Position numbers and translations under genes: made by a program | The notes under the pieces: generated by a model | The model's database searches: none | Seen by the model: only the letters and a program-made list of their open reading frames with translations | What the model was told of the DNA's origin: nothing | Source: an uncultured Christensenella sp. | Lineage (GTDB): Bacteria; Bacillota; Clostridia; Christensenellales; UBA1242 | Length of the DNA stretch: 38,684 nt | Assembly: GCA_910586385.1 (NCBI GenBank) | Contig: CAJUGX010000007.1 | Coordinates: 1 to 38,684, forward strand | Direction: 5' to 3' | Part shown: positions 1 through 8,416 of the stretch, in pieces | Layout of the letters: each line of letters opens with the position of its first letter | Numbering within the stretch: the first letter of the stretch is position 1

Positions 1-207
1 CAAGCAAGAGCGAGTGACATGGTTGCATTCATTTTGGGAGTAGACAAAAACAACGTCTCATACTGGACAAGAGATTTGTCAAACTTGGGGGCAGGAGTGG
101 CAATCACAGCATCTGGGGTGCAAATCCGACCATGGCTTGACCAAATGCTTGGCATGCGATTTGCCTATACATTCACTGAAGGCTCAAATATTGCTTTTTA
201 TAGTTAA
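1..207 (+). CDS. C-terminal fragment of an unidentified protein
   Basis: The frame is open from the first base of the window and stops at 205-207, so only the last 68 residues are visible and the real start lies upstream. The residues around YWTRDLS, followed by a short beta-like stretch and GVQIRPWL, resemble the tail of DUF6273-like domains (a W-L-R-S core followed by a V-R-P-A-L-W-L type ending). Those domains occur in surface proteins of gut Firmicutes. I do not recognise it firmly and assign no function. A hairpin terminator follows immediately, so this gene ends its own transcript. Confidence 0.6.
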   Translation, partial: QARASDMVAFILGVDKNNVSYWTRDLSNLGAGVAITASGVQIRPWLDQMLGMRFAYTFTEGSNIAFYS

Positions 208-209
208 AA

Positions 210-231
210 GAGTGTCATTGACGCTCTTTTT
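210..231 (+). terminator. Rho-independent terminator after the partial gene
   Basis: The 7-bp stem is GAGTGTC (210-216) with GACGCTC (220-226), including one G-U pair, around an ATT loop. T5 follows. It sits 3 nt after the stop codon. Confidence 0.75.
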
Positions 232-265
232 AATAGCCTTTTTAGGTTTATATCAAGAGGAAATT

Positions 266-1189
266 TTGAGTTTAGCAAAAATTTTTGATCATTCATACAA
301 ATTAAATATGTTTGAAAAGTTTTGTTGCATTGAGAATGCCGATTTATCTAGATATAGCACAATCAAGATTGGCGGACGAGCAAGGTGGCTTGTTTTTCCA
401 AAAGATGAACAAGAAGTGGTGGAAATATTTGCCACTGCAAATAGAGGTGGCTACAAGTCGGTGGTGTTGGGAAACGGGAGCAACGTTCTCTTTGATGTTG
501 ATTTTTTTGACGGGGTGGTTGTTTCCACAAGATATCTGTGCAAGATTGAGAAACTTGATGGATGCAGAGTGAGAGTTGATGCGGGCGTCAATTTGTTTTT
601 CTTAAATCAAAAACTTAAATCTATGGGGCTTGGCGGAATGGAATGGTCCTATGGCATCCCTGCTTCTTTTGGGGGGCTTGTTTTTATGAATGGCGGAGCT
701 TTTGGGAGCGAAATCAAGGATGTGCTTGAAAGCGTGACTGTGTTTGACGGAGAGAAGATTTTTGAGTTAAATTCGGACGGCATGCACTTTTCATACAGAA
801 ACTCGGGTTTGGGCGATTTGGTGGTTTTGAGCGGTGTTTTGAGGCTTTTTGACGATAATTGTGAGCAAATTTGTAAGAGAATGAATGATTTTCTTGAGAG
901 GAGAAAAAAATCGCAACCATACGATAAGCCATCACTTGGGAGTGTGTTTAAGAGGGTTTTGAGTGAGCCGATTATCTACCCTGCAAAATTGATTGACAGC
1001 TTGGGGCTGAAAGGTGTTAAAATAGGTGGAGTAGAGGTGTCCTCAAAGCATGCAGGATTTTTTGTCAATTCTGACAATGGCACGGCTGAGGACTATACAA
1101 AACTTGTCAAACTTGTCGAAGAGAAAGTCTTTGAAAAGTATGACATAAAACTTGAAAAAGAGGTTGTTTTTTTGAGTGAAAAGAGGTGA
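266..1189 (+). CDS. murB: UDP-N-acetylenolpyruvoylglucosamine reductase MurB
   Basis: FAD- and NADPH-dependent reduction of UDP-GlcNAc-enolpyruvate to UDP-MurNAc, a cytoplasmic step of peptidoglycan synthesis. Visible family marks are the STIKIGG entry, the FAD-binding GNGSN loop, GIPASFGG with MNGGAFG, the active-site region FSYRNSGL, SLGSVFK, and a C-terminal E in EKEVVFL. Without the extra loop of the long form it fits the short (type II) class. I chose the TTG at 266 because AGAGGA lies 4-5 nt before it (307 residues). The ATG at 308 (293 residues) has no ribosome site, although a TACAAA box 6 nt before it could make it leaderless. The dtd gene starts 3 nt after the stop, so the two are probably co-transcribed. 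Confidence 0.95.
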   Translation: MSLAKIFDHSYKLNMFEKFCCIENADLSRYSTIKIGGRARWLVFPKDEQEVVEIFATANRGGYKSVVLGNGSNVLFDVDFFDGVVVSTRYLCKIEKLDGCRVRVDAGVNLFFLNQKLKSMGLGGMEWSYGIPASFGGLVFMNGGAFGSEIKDVLESVTVFDGEKIFELNSDGMHFSYRNSGLGDLVVLSGVLRLFDDNCEQICKRMNDFLERRKKSQPYDKPSLGSVFKRVLSEPIIYPAKLIDSLGLKGVKIGGVEVSSKHAGFFVNSDNGTAEDYTKLVKLVEEKVFEKYDIKLEKEVVFLSEKR

Positions 1190-1192
1190 AAG

Positions 1193-1633
1193 ATGAAGGC
1201 GGTTGTGCAAGTGGTGAAAAAGGCGTGTTTGTCTGTGGATGGACAAGTTGTCTCAAAGATTGGCAAAGGTTTTGTCGTGTTTTTCTGCGTTGAAAAGGGC
1301 GATAATGACGAAAAAATGTTCTATTTTGTGAAAAAAATAGGTGGATTGCGCATTTTTGCTGACGAAAATGGAAAAACAAACCTTTCTCTTGCAGATGTCG
1401 GAGGGGAAGTTTTGTTTGTTTCTCAGTTTACACTTGCGGGAGATTGTGAAAGAGGGTTCCGTCCAAGTTTCATTGGTGCGGAAGAACCTGCAAAAGCAAA
1501 AGAGATGTATCTTCGTGCAGGGAAACTCTTGGAAGAAAGCGCAAAAGTGCCAGTGAAGTTTGGTGTTTTTGGAGCGGATATGCAAATTGAGCAGACAAAC
1601 GATGGACCGTTTACAATCCTCCTTGAAAAATAG
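1193..1633 (+). CDS. dtd: D-aminoacyl-tRNA deacylase Dtd
   Basis: Hydrolyses D-aminoacyl-tRNAs (and Gly-tRNA-Ala mischarges), recycling tRNA in the cytoplasm. At 146 residues it is full length. The two diagnostic motifs are present: SQFTL at 77-81 and NDGPFT at 136-141 (the NxGPxT cross-subunit motif). The end of murB supplies the ribosome site, AGGTGAAAG just before the ATG, so translation is likely coupled. A terminator shared with the opposing gene follows at 1651-1678. Confidence 0.95.
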   Translation: MKAVVQVVKKACLSVDGQVVSKIGKGFVVFFCVEKGDNDEKMFYFVKKIGGLRIFADENGKTNLSLADVGGEVLFVSQFTLAGDCERGFRPSFIGAEEPAKAKEMYLRAGKLLEESAKVPVKFGVFGADMQIEQTNDGPFTILLEK

Positions 1634-1645
1634 AAAAAATGGCAA

Positions 1646-1678
1646 CAAAAAATACGCTTCACATTAAGCGTATTTTTT
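1646..1678. terminator. Bidirectional terminator
   Basis: AATACGCTT (1651-1659) pairs perfectly with AAGCGTATT (1665-1673). T-runs lie on both sides: T7 rightward, and the complement of the A-run before the stem leftward. It serves dtd and the opposing gene that ends at 1678. Confidence 0.85.
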
Positions 1679-2295
1679 TATTTGTTTTTTGGATTGATTG
1701 TGAAATCCTGTCTTCTTTGAAGAGCCTTGTTCACTTTATCTTTATCCTGTGCACAATAAATGATTGAAGTTTTTGGAGGAGTGTCTTTTTGCTCTTGAAT
1801 GAAAACTACACTGTCTTTTGATGCAATCATTGAGTTTGCATACTGATAAACAGACTGATATTTTGTAACTTCCTGTTGAAGCACAGGCGCTCCATCCAAA
1901 AATGAAGCAATTTTGTCAGGAGTAAGTTTGGCGAGGTTTTCGAAAAGCTTGCCTTTCATTGCAACAAGATGATCTAGATTTTCTTCTTTTTTGTCTTTAG
2001 AATTTGAAAGTTTTTCAAGTTCGGCTTCAAGTCTTTCTCCAACGTACCTTTTTTTGAGTCGTTCTGTTTTCTTTGCATATTCTTCAGCCAAAGTTTTTCT
2101 CTTAAATTTGATGCCTATGTCAAGATTTGGATTCAGAAGGGCGGTAAGCATGCTGAAAAACTCAGGATTGTCACCATCATTTTTGTAGCGTGCAATGTTG
2201 AAACTTCTTGTGACAGGATAGTAGGCCATCATAATAAGTTCGTTTGGGAGATTTCCGCCAAGATCTGGAATGATTGTTGTTGGGGTTTGTTTCAT
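1678..2295 (-). CDS. Hypothetical charged protein, 205 residues
   Basis: I do not recognise this protein. It starts MKQTPTTIIPDLGG, has no signal peptide or membrane segment, and is rich in Lys, Glu and Asp. Residues about 65-125 form a likely helical, coiled-coil-prone stretch (LAEEYAKKTERLKKRY and onward). The N-terminal part has hydrophobic and beta-like segments around PNELIMMAYYPVTRSF. The start is set by AAAGAGGTG about 5 nt upstream and by a near-consensus promoter (2331-2359). It is a single-gene unit facing left, inserted between the murB-dtd pair and the PHP-whiA-dnaE operon, and shares a terminator with dtd. Confidence 0.7.
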   Translation of the reverse strand: MKQTPTTIIPDLGGNLPNELIMMAYYPVTRSFNIARYKNDGDNPEFFSMLTALLNPNLDIGIKFKRKTLAEEYAKKTERLKKRYVGERLEAELEKLSNSKDKKEENLDHLVAMKGKLFENLAKLTPDKIASFLDGAPVLQQEVTKYQSVYQYANSMIASKDSVVFIQEQKDTPPKTSIIYCAQDKDKVNKALQRRQDFTINPKNK

Positions 2296-2330
2296 AAATG
2301 CACCTCTTTTTGTTTAATTTTGTCCCAATC

Positions 2331-2359
2331 ATTTTATCATCAAAGGAGTGGGATGTCAA
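2331..2359 (-). promoter_or_regulatory. Promoter of the 205-residue hypothetical gene
   Basis: On the minus strand, TTGACA (2359-2354), a 17-nt spacer and TAAAAT (2336-2331), with the extended TGA just before the -10. It matches the sigma-A consensus closely. The ATG lies about 36 nt downstream. Confidence 0.8.
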
Positions 2360-2397
2360 TACGCATTTTGAAAAATTGTGAAAAGGTTTTCAGTTGC

Positions 2398-2426
2398 TTG
2401 TCAAAAATATATAAAACTGATAAAAT
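2398..2426 (+). promoter_or_regulatory. Promoter of the PHP-whiA-dnaE operon
   Basis: TTGTCA (2398-2403), 17-nt spacer, TAAAAT (2421-2426) with extended TGA at 2418-2420. An AAGGAG ribosome site and the ATG at 2446 follow directly. Confidence 0.8.
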
Positions 2427-2445
2427 AGGTACATAAGGAGAAAGG

Positions 2446-2904
2446 ATGATTGAATTTCGTGGAGAATTGTCAAAAAGTAGTAAAGAATATCTTATTAAAA
2501 AAGAATCCAAGAATTGTATTATTGTCATCATAGGTTCATTACTTTTTTGTATTCCATTCATAGTATTATCAATCATAAACAACTGGATTTTTGCAATTGG
2601 AGTTATTCCTTTTGTATTCATTTCCATTGCTTCTTTAATTCCACCAAGAGGGAAAATTCTTAAATTGCTTTTCCCAATAAGGGTATCTATCAATGATGAT
2701 ATTATAATATGCAAAGGCGAAAATTTTGAAGTGGCAAACAATATAGCCTCTATCAAAAAAATAATTGCTGGCGGTGACTGGTATCACATAATTTTTAAGT
2801 TTCCATATAAGAGTTTTAGATTTTTATGCCAAAAAGATTTAATAACTGAAGGAACTATAGAAGAATTTGAAGAAACGTTCAAAAATAAAATAGTCAAATT
2901 GTAA
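2446..2904 (+). CDS. Small membrane protein, two predicted TM helices
   Basis: This is a 152-residue protein of unknown function. Two hydrophobic helices lie at about 24-44 and 48-66 (IIVIIGSLLFCIPF and WIFAIGVIPFVFISIA), followed by a cytoplasmic beta-rich part with KKIIAGGDWYHIIFKF. Two N-terminal helices followed by such a C-terminal domain recall YcxB-like proteins, but this is only a resemblance. It is visibly richer in A/T-ending codons (ATA, AAT, TTA) than its neighbours, which suggests recent acquisition. It starts after AAGGAGAAAGG and is the first gene of the operon; the PHP gene begins 13 nt after its stop. Confidence 0.75.
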   Translation: MIEFRGELSKSSKEYLIKKESKNCIIVIIGSLLFCIPFIVLSIINNWIFAIGVIPFVFISIASLIPPRGKILKLLFPIRVSINDDIIICKGENFEVANNIASIKKIIAGGDWYHIIFKFPYKSFRFLCQKDLITEGTIEEFEETFKNKIVKL

Positions 2905-2917
2905 AAAGGAGTTTGAT

Positions 2918-3682
2918 ATGTTGTTATACGGCGATTATCATACACATACCACATATTCAAGACACAAGCACGGCAAAGGCACAGTGCTCGAAAATGCTTC
3001 AGTTGCTGCTGACAAGGGATTGCAAGAAATCGCAATCACTGACCACGGATTCAATCACTGGGCATTTGGTTTGAAAAGAAAAAATATTCCTGCTCTTCAA
3101 GAGGATGTGCTCAACGCAAAGGAAATCACTGGCGTCAATGTCCTCTTGGGTGTTGAGGCAAATCTTATCTCTCTTGATGGGGCCATTGACATAAAAGAAA
3201 TGGATTATGATTTTTTGGATGTTATTTTGATGGGGTATCACAAACTTGTGACAACTGAGACATTCAAGGATAAGGTTCTTCTCAATTGGGCAAATGCTTT
3301 TTCTGGGAAGTTTAGACCAAGTCAAGAGAAAATCAACAGAAACACAACCGCACTTCTCAAGACTTTGGATAAGTATCCAATTGATGTGATCACTCACCTC
3401 AACTATGGTTTTGAGACAGATACGATTGCTGTTGCAAAGATGGCAAAGCAAAAAGGTGTGTTTGTCGAACTCAATGGCAAGAGGATTTGTTTCACTGAAG
3501 AGGAAATCGCCATCATGAAAGATGAAGGCGTGAAGTTTATCATAAATTCTGATGCTCACAGACCAGAAAAGGTTGGAGAAGTGAACAATGGACTCAATCT
3601 GATTTACAAATATGACATTCCTCTTTCTCAAGTTGTGAATGTCGACAAAATCCCTAAATTCCACAAGAAAAGAGGTTTCTAG
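2918..3682 (+). CDS. PHP-domain metal-dependent hydrolase (histidinol-phosphatase-like, YcdX type)
   Basis: The polymerase-and-histidinol-phosphatase (PHP) fold binds metals for phosphoester hydrolysis. The metal-ligand motifs appear in order: DYHTHT near the N-terminus, TDHG, GVEANL, THLNYG and NSDAHR near the end. At 254 residues it is the usual size for stand-alone YcdX-like enzymes. It is a separate gene from the PHP domain of DnaE two genes on. The stop codon directly abuts the whiA ATG (TAG-ATG). A PHP gene next to whiA and dnaE is a common Clostridia order. The substrate cannot be told from sequence. Confidence 0.85.
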   Translation: MLLYGDYHTHTTYSRHKHGKGTVLENASVAADKGLQEIAITDHGFNHWAFGLKRKNIPALQEDVLNAKEITGVNVLLGVEANLISLDGAIDIKEMDYDFLDVILMGYHKLVTTETFKDKVLLNWANAFSGKFRPSQEKINRNTTALLKTLDKYPIDVITHLNYGFETDTIAVAKMAKQKGVFVELNGKRICFTEEEIAIMKDEGVKFIINSDAHRPEKVGEVNNGLNLIYKYDIPLSQVVNVDKIPKFHKKRGF

Positions 3683-4648
3683 ATGAGTTTTTCACGAGAA
3701 TCAAAAGAAGAAATTTTGAAAGTTGATTTTGAAGATGACACATGTGCGATTGCATTTATGTCAGGACTTTTTCATTCTTGTGGGCAAATCTCAAAAAGTG
3801 GAAACCATATCTATTTGAAACTTGTTTCTGATGTTGACAAACTTTTTGGCTATTGTGAAAAGTTGGTCAAAAAACTTTATGGGGACAATGTTGAAATTGA
3901 GGTTGGCGACAACTACAGCATCAACAAAAACACTTATTATGAAATCAAATTTGAGGTGGACAAGTTTAAGCAATTGCTTTTGGACGCTGGAATGATTGAC
4001 ATTGAAAATGGAGAGAAAACTTTCATTTTTGACATTGACAAAAATTTGCTTTTGGAAGACGAGGCAAGAAGGGCATTTATCAAAGGGGTGTACATCGGTT
4101 CAAGCACATCAAGCATAAAGTTGTCACAAGACAGCATGCAAAGTTGTGGCTCTGGCTATCATATGGAATTTGTTTCTCAAAGCCACGAGTTTCTGATTGA
4201 GTTTTCTGGCATTTTGGCAGAGTACAACATAATTGGCAAAATCTTTGAAAGGAAAAATTCGTTTGTGCTTTATATCAAAGATGTCAACACAATTCAAGAC
4301 TTGCTTGCACTTATGGGGGCAAACAAATGTGTGCTTGACCTTTCGAATGAGATTGTGACGAGAGAACTTCGAAACAAAGTCAATCGTCAGGTAAACTGCA
4401 TAAACGCAAACATAAACAAAACAGTTGAAGCGAGTTTGAAGCAGGTGAATGCAATCAACACAATCATCAACACGATTGGGCTTGAAAGTTTGCCTGAGGA
4501 TTTGCAAGAGATTGCTGTTTTGAGATTGGCGAATCAGGAGGAGAGTCTTGACGAACTTATCAAACTCTCAACAATTCAACTTACGCGTTCTGGACTTAAT
4601 CATAGGTTTAGGAAATTGATAAAAATCGCAAGCACTTTGGAGGAATAA
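3683..4648 (+). CDS. whiA: WhiA, DNA-binding protein
   Basis: A conserved Gram-positive DNA-binding protein, needed for sporulation-associated division in actinomycetes and linked to division and chromosome segregation in Bacillus. At 321 residues it is standard length. The N-terminal part (MSFSRESKEEIL, MSGLFHSCG) is the degenerate LAGLIDADG-like fold. The C-terminal helix-turn-helix carries LPEDLQEIAVLRLANQ and LTRSGLNHRFRKL, matching the conserved S-G-x-N-H-R-x-R-K ending. The start codon follows the PHP stop without a gap. In many relatives rapZ and yvcK lie just upstream; they are absent here. The dnaE ATG comes 2 nt after the stop. Confidence 0.95.
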   Translation: MSFSRESKEEILKVDFEDDTCAIAFMSGLFHSCGQISKSGNHIYLKLVSDVDKLFGYCEKLVKKLYGDNVEIEVGDNYSINKNTYYEIKFEVDKFKQLLLDAGMIDIENGEKTFIFDIDKNLLLEDEARRAFIKGVYIGSSTSSIKLSQDSMQSCGSGYHMEFVSQSHEFLIEFSGILAEYNIIGKIFERKNSFVLYIKDVNTIQDLLALMGANKCVLDLSNEIVTRELRNKVNRQVNCINANINKTVEASLKQVNAINTIINTIGLESLPEDLQEIAVLRLANQEESLDELIKLSTIQLTRSGLNHRFRKLIKIASTLEE

Positions 4649-4650
4649 CA

Positions 4651-7600
4651 ATGGGTGAATTTGTTCACTTGCATGTCCATACTGAATACTCACTTTTGGA
4701 CGGAATTGCTAGAGTAAAGAAATTGGTGGAGATGACAAAAGAACGTGGAGAGCGTGCTGTTGCCATAACTGACCACGGCAATATGTATGGTACACTTCAA
4801 TTTTTTGAAGAGTGCATCAAAGTTGGAATAAAACCAATTTTGGGCTGTGAGTTTTATATTTGCAACGACTTGCATAGAAAGAGCGGGAAGGATGACATGG
4901 GACATCTTGTCTTGCTTGCGAAAAATGACAAGGGTTTTCACAATCTTTTGAAACTCAACGAAATCGCTTTCTGTGAAGGATTTTATTACAAACCAAGAAT
5001 TGACTACAAAGTTTTGCAAGAGCACAGCGAGGGTGTGATTTGTCTTTCTGCCTGTATTGCTGGGCACATACCGCAATTTATCTTGCAGAGACGTTTTGAT
5101 GAGGCAGAGGCACTCATTTTGAAGATGAATGGCATGTTTGCGCCAGGAGATTTCTATCTTGAAATCCAAAATCATGGATTGCCAGAGCAAAAACTTGTCA
5201 ACGAATTTTTGGCGCAGATGTCAAAGAAACATTCAATCAAAATGGTCGCAACAAATGATGTGCATTACCTCAACAAAGAGGATGCTGAGATGCAAGACAT
5301 TTTGATGTGCGTGCAAATGGGAAAGACTCTTGACGACCCAGACAGAATGAAATTTTCGACTGACGAATTTTATCTCAAGACTTATGACGAGATGAAAGAG
5401 GCGATGGTCGGTTATGAAGAGGCACTTGAGACCACACTTGAAATCGCAGACAAGTGCGATGTAACAATCAAAACCAAATCACTTGGCGAGATTTATGGTA
5501 TTGATGAAAAATACAAACTTCCAAGTTCGAAAAACTTCATTCCAGTTTATGCGCCAGAGACGGGTGAGACTCCTTATGAATTTCTTCGAAGACTTTCATA
5601 TGAGGGGTTGCACAGAAATTATAAAGAAGTGACACAGGATCTCATCGACAGACTTGAGATGGAACTTGAAATCATCAACAGTCAAGGCTTTGTCGAATAC
5701 TTCTTGATTGTGTGGGATTATATCAACTATGCTGAGTCAATCGGGGTCCCTGTTGGACCAGGTCGTGGAAGCGGTGCGGGAAGTTTGGTCGCATATTGCT
5801 CAGGGATCACAAAAGTTGACCCTATCAGATATAATTTGTTCTTTGAAAGATTCATCAACAAAGAACGTGTTTCTATGCCCGATTTCGACGTTGACTTCTG
5901 CATGGATAGACGTGGGGAAGTCATTGAATATGCAAAGAGAAGATACGGGATTGATCATGTGGCAAACATTGTGACGTTTGGGTGTATGCAAGCGAAAAAT
6001 GCCATTAGAGATGTTGCCAGAGTGCTTAGGATTCCAAATGCTGATGTTGCAAAAGTGACAAAACTCATCCCAGGGAAATTGCCAGATGGCATCAAGAAAC
6101 CTCCAGTTTTGAAGTTTTATTTTGGGACAACTGGAAAACCAGAAAATGACAAGTTTATCATCCCAGAACTTAGAGAAATTTATGACAACAACGAAGAAAT
6201 GCGACACGTTGCTGATCTTGCCATCAAACTTGAGGGCGTGCCACGAAATGTTTCAACTCACGCTTGCGGTGTTTTGATTGCACCTGAGCCAGTTTCTGAA
6301 TTTGTGCCAGTTGCTCTTTCCGAAGGGCAGAGAGTAACTCAATACAACATGATTGAGCTTGAGCATATGGGACTGCTCAAAATGGACTTCCTCGGGCTTA
6401 GAACGCTCACTGATATCAAGAAGACTTGTGACTATATCTACGAAAACTATGGGAAGAAACTGAATTTCTATGATGGTTCAATCACATATGATGATCCAAA
6501 AGTCTTTGAGATGCTTGCAGGAGGAAACACTGATGCGGTATTCCAACTTGAAAGTGCTGGTTTCAAGAAGTTTATGAAAGAGTTGAAGCCAACCTGTTTG
6601 GAAGATATTGTCGCTGGCGTGTCAATGTACCGTCCGGGACCTATGGATTCAATCCCAAAGTTTGTGCAAAACAAACACAATCCAGACATGGTTGTCTACG
6701 ATGACCCTTGTCTTGAAGATATCTTGGATGTCACTTATGGATGTATCGTTTATCAAGAACAAGTTATGAAGATTGTTCAGGTCATGGGTGGTTACAGTTT
6801 GGGACAAGCCGACAACATCCGTCGTATTATGGGAAAGAAGCAGGTCGAAAAGATTGATCAAGAGAGGAAGAAGTTTGTCGATGGATGGGAAGATCCTTCT
6901 GGCAGGGCGAGCATCCCAGGCGCAGTTAAACTTGGGCATGACAGAGCTGTTGCAGAAAAAATCTTTGATGAGATGAAGGAATTTGCCAAATACGCTTTCA
7001 ACAAATCACATGCCTGTGCTTACGCTCACGTGACCTATCAGACGGCTTATTTGAAGTACTATTATGAGACAGAATTTTTGACTGCGATACTCAACAATCG
7101 TATCACAAGTGCAGACAGTATAACAAAATATATCTCTTTTGCAAGAAGTGAAGGGATTGATGTTTTGCCACCACACATCAACAAGAGTTTCTCTTATTTC
7201 CATACTGAAGGGAAGTGTATTCGTTTTGGTCTTGGAGGGTTGAAGCATGTTGGCACTGCCGTGACCGACAACCTCATCAAAGAGAGAAACGAAAATGGTG
7301 AGTTTAAGAGTTTTGAAGATTTTGTCACAAGAGCTGTCAAGGTCGGCGTAAACAAGAAGGCGATTGAATGCTTGATTCTCAGTGGTGCGTTTGATTGCTT
7401 TGGAAAACTCAGGTCGCAATATATGGCTGTCTATGAAAGTATTGTTGACCGTGCAAACAAAGACAAGAAGTCAAGTCAACTTGGACAGATTTCGTTCTTC
7501 GGAGATTTCGGCGGAGAAGCACTTGAAGACACAACTGAATATCCAGACATCAAAGAATTCAACAAGAAAACTATGCTCAAATATGAGCGTGACATCATTG

Positions 7601-8262
7601 GTGTTTATATGTCAGGGCATCCACTTCAAGATTATGCAAAGAAGTTTGAAGATTTCAATTTGACATCTGATATGCTTGCCTCTAAGTCTGATGATTTTGA
7701 AAATGAAGGCGATGAGTTTGAGATGGATGAGGGTGATGTGCAGACTGAAGACACTTTTGAAGATGGGCAGTCATTCATCTGTGGGGGAATCATCACAGAG
7801 GTCAATGTCAAGAGGACAAAGACTGGCAAGAGCATGTGTTATATCAAGCTTGAAGATTTGAAAGGAAAACTTGAAATCACATTCTTCTCAAACGCCTTTG
7901 CAAGATACAGAAATCTGCTTGAGGAAGACAACCTTGTCACAATCAAAGGCAGGATAAATATCCGTGACGGGATGGCTCCTTCTGCAGTCGGGGAAGTTGT
8001 GATTTTGTGGAGAGATGACGATTCGAAATCGGAAAAGAAACCAACCAAAGAAAGATTGTGTTTGCGTTTTGACACAAAAAATCCGGACATCTACAGCAAA
8101 GTGAAAAACACAATTTCTTCATACCCAGGTGACACACAAGTGGTGATAAAATGCACCTCAACCAACAAAGGTTTTGTGTATCAGAAATCTGTAAAAATCA
8201 ACAATTATCTTCTCAATGAGCTTAGCGGAATCATTGGAAACGAAAATATTGTTGTGCAATAA
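4651..8262 (+). CDS. dnaE: DNA polymerase III alpha subunit DnaE
   Basis: Replicative C-family DNA polymerase of 1203 residues. The N-terminal PHP domain begins with HLHVHTEYSLLDG. The palm carries GPGRGSGAGSLVAY and the catalytic PDFDVDFC. The fingers and tandem HhH region follow (SMYRPGPMDSIP, IMGKK, AFNKSHACAYAHV). An internal clamp-binding motif, QISFF, is at residues 946-950. A C-terminal OB fold covers about 1045-1120 (FICGGIITEVNVKRTKTGK). It lacks the exonuclease insertion of PolC, so it is DnaE. In Bacillota, DnaE normally extends primers alongside PolC. It is the last gene of the operon and ends in a terminator. Confidence 0.97.
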   Translation: MGEFVHLHVHTEYSLLDGIARVKKLVEMTKERGERAVAITDHGNMYGTLQFFEECIKVGIKPILGCEFYICNDLHRKSGKDDMGHLVLLAKNDKGFHNLLKLNEIAFCEGFYYKPRIDYKVLQEHSEGVICLSACIAGHIPQFILQRRFDEAEALILKMNGMFAPGDFYLEIQNHGLPEQKLVNEFLAQMSKKHSIKMVATNDVHYLNKEDAEMQDILMCVQMGKTLDDPDRMKFSTDEFYLKTYDEMKEAMVGYEEALETTLEIADKCDVTIKTKSLGEIYGIDEKYKLPSSKNFIPVYAPETGETPYEFLRRLSYEGLHRNYKEVTQDLIDRLEMELEIINSQGFVEYFLIVWDYINYAESIGVPVGPGRGSGAGSLVAYCSGITKVDPIRYNLFFERFINKERVSMPDFDVDFCMDRRGEVIEYAKRRYGIDHVANIVTFGCMQAKNAIRDVARVLRIPNADVAKVTKLIPGKLPDGIKKPPVLKFYFGTTGKPENDKFIIPELREIYDNNEEMRHVADLAIKLEGVPRNVSTHACGVLIAPEPVSEFVPVALSEGQRVTQYNMIELEHMGLLKMDFLGLRTLTDIKKTCDYIYENYGKKLNFYDGSITYDDPKVFEMLAGGNTDAVFQLESAGFKKFMKELKPTCLEDIVAGVSMYRPGPMDSIPKFVQNKHNPDMVVYDDPCLEDILDVTYGCIVYQEQVMKIVQVMGGYSLGQADNIRRIMGKKQVEKIDQERKKFVDGWEDPSGRASIPGAVKLGHDRAVAEKIFDEMKEFAKYAFNKSHACAYAHVTYQTAYLKYYYETEFLTAILNNRITSADSITKYISFARSEGIDVLPPHINKSFSYFHTEGKCIRFGLGGLKHVGTAVTDNLIKERNENGEFKSFEDFVTRAVKVGVNKKAIECLILSGAFDCFGKLRSQYMAVYESIVDRANKDKKSSQLGQISFFGDFGGEALEDTTEYPDIKEFNKKTMLKYERDIIGVYMSGHPLQDYAKKFEDFNLTSDMLASKSDDFENEGDEFEMDEGDVQTEDTFEDGQSFICGGIITEVNVKRTKTGKSMCYIKLEDLKGKLEITFFSNAFARYRNLLEEDNLVTIKGRINIRDGMAPSAVGEVVILWRDDDSKSEKKPTKERLCLRFDTKNPDIYSKVKNTISSYPGDTQVVIKCTSTNKGFVYQKSVKINNYLLNELSGIIGNENIVVQ

Positions 8263-8287
8263 AAAGACTGATTTTCAGTCTTTTTTT
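8261..8287 (+). terminator. Terminator after dnaE
   Basis: AAAAAGACTGA pairs with TCAGTCTTTTT around a TTT loop (8261-8285), with further T's. It begins on the dnaE stop codon. The 130 bp that follow hold only the next promoter. Confidence 0.9.
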
Positions 8288-8401
8288 GTTGAAAACCGCA
8301 CGCGTTTTGTGTTTTTGTGCGAGAAATGTGATAAAAAGAAAAAATCACTGAAAAAGAAGGAAATATATCTTTTGAAAAAATTTTTAATTTCTATATTTTT
8401 T

Positions 8402-8410
8402 TGATATAAT
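8402..8410 (+). promoter_or_regulatory. Extended -10 promoter of the patatin-like gene; likely leaderless start
   Basis: TGA-TATAAT (8402-8410) is a perfect extended -10. The -35 region is poor (TTTTAA at 8382-8387). Only 6 nt separate the -10 from the ATG at 8417, which would put the transcription start at the start codon. Confidence 0.65.
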
Positions 8411-8416
8411 TCTTTT

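Noticed and set aside
137..307. Longer N-terminus for murB from ATG 137
   Set aside because: It overlaps the end of the previous gene and its terminator, has no ribosome site, and adds residues not typical of MurB.
2999..3664. Long minus-strand frame of 221 codons opposite the PHP gene
   Set aside because: It is a shadow of a clearly conserved gene; no ribosome site, and the product is Cys/Phe/His-rich in a non-protein-like way.
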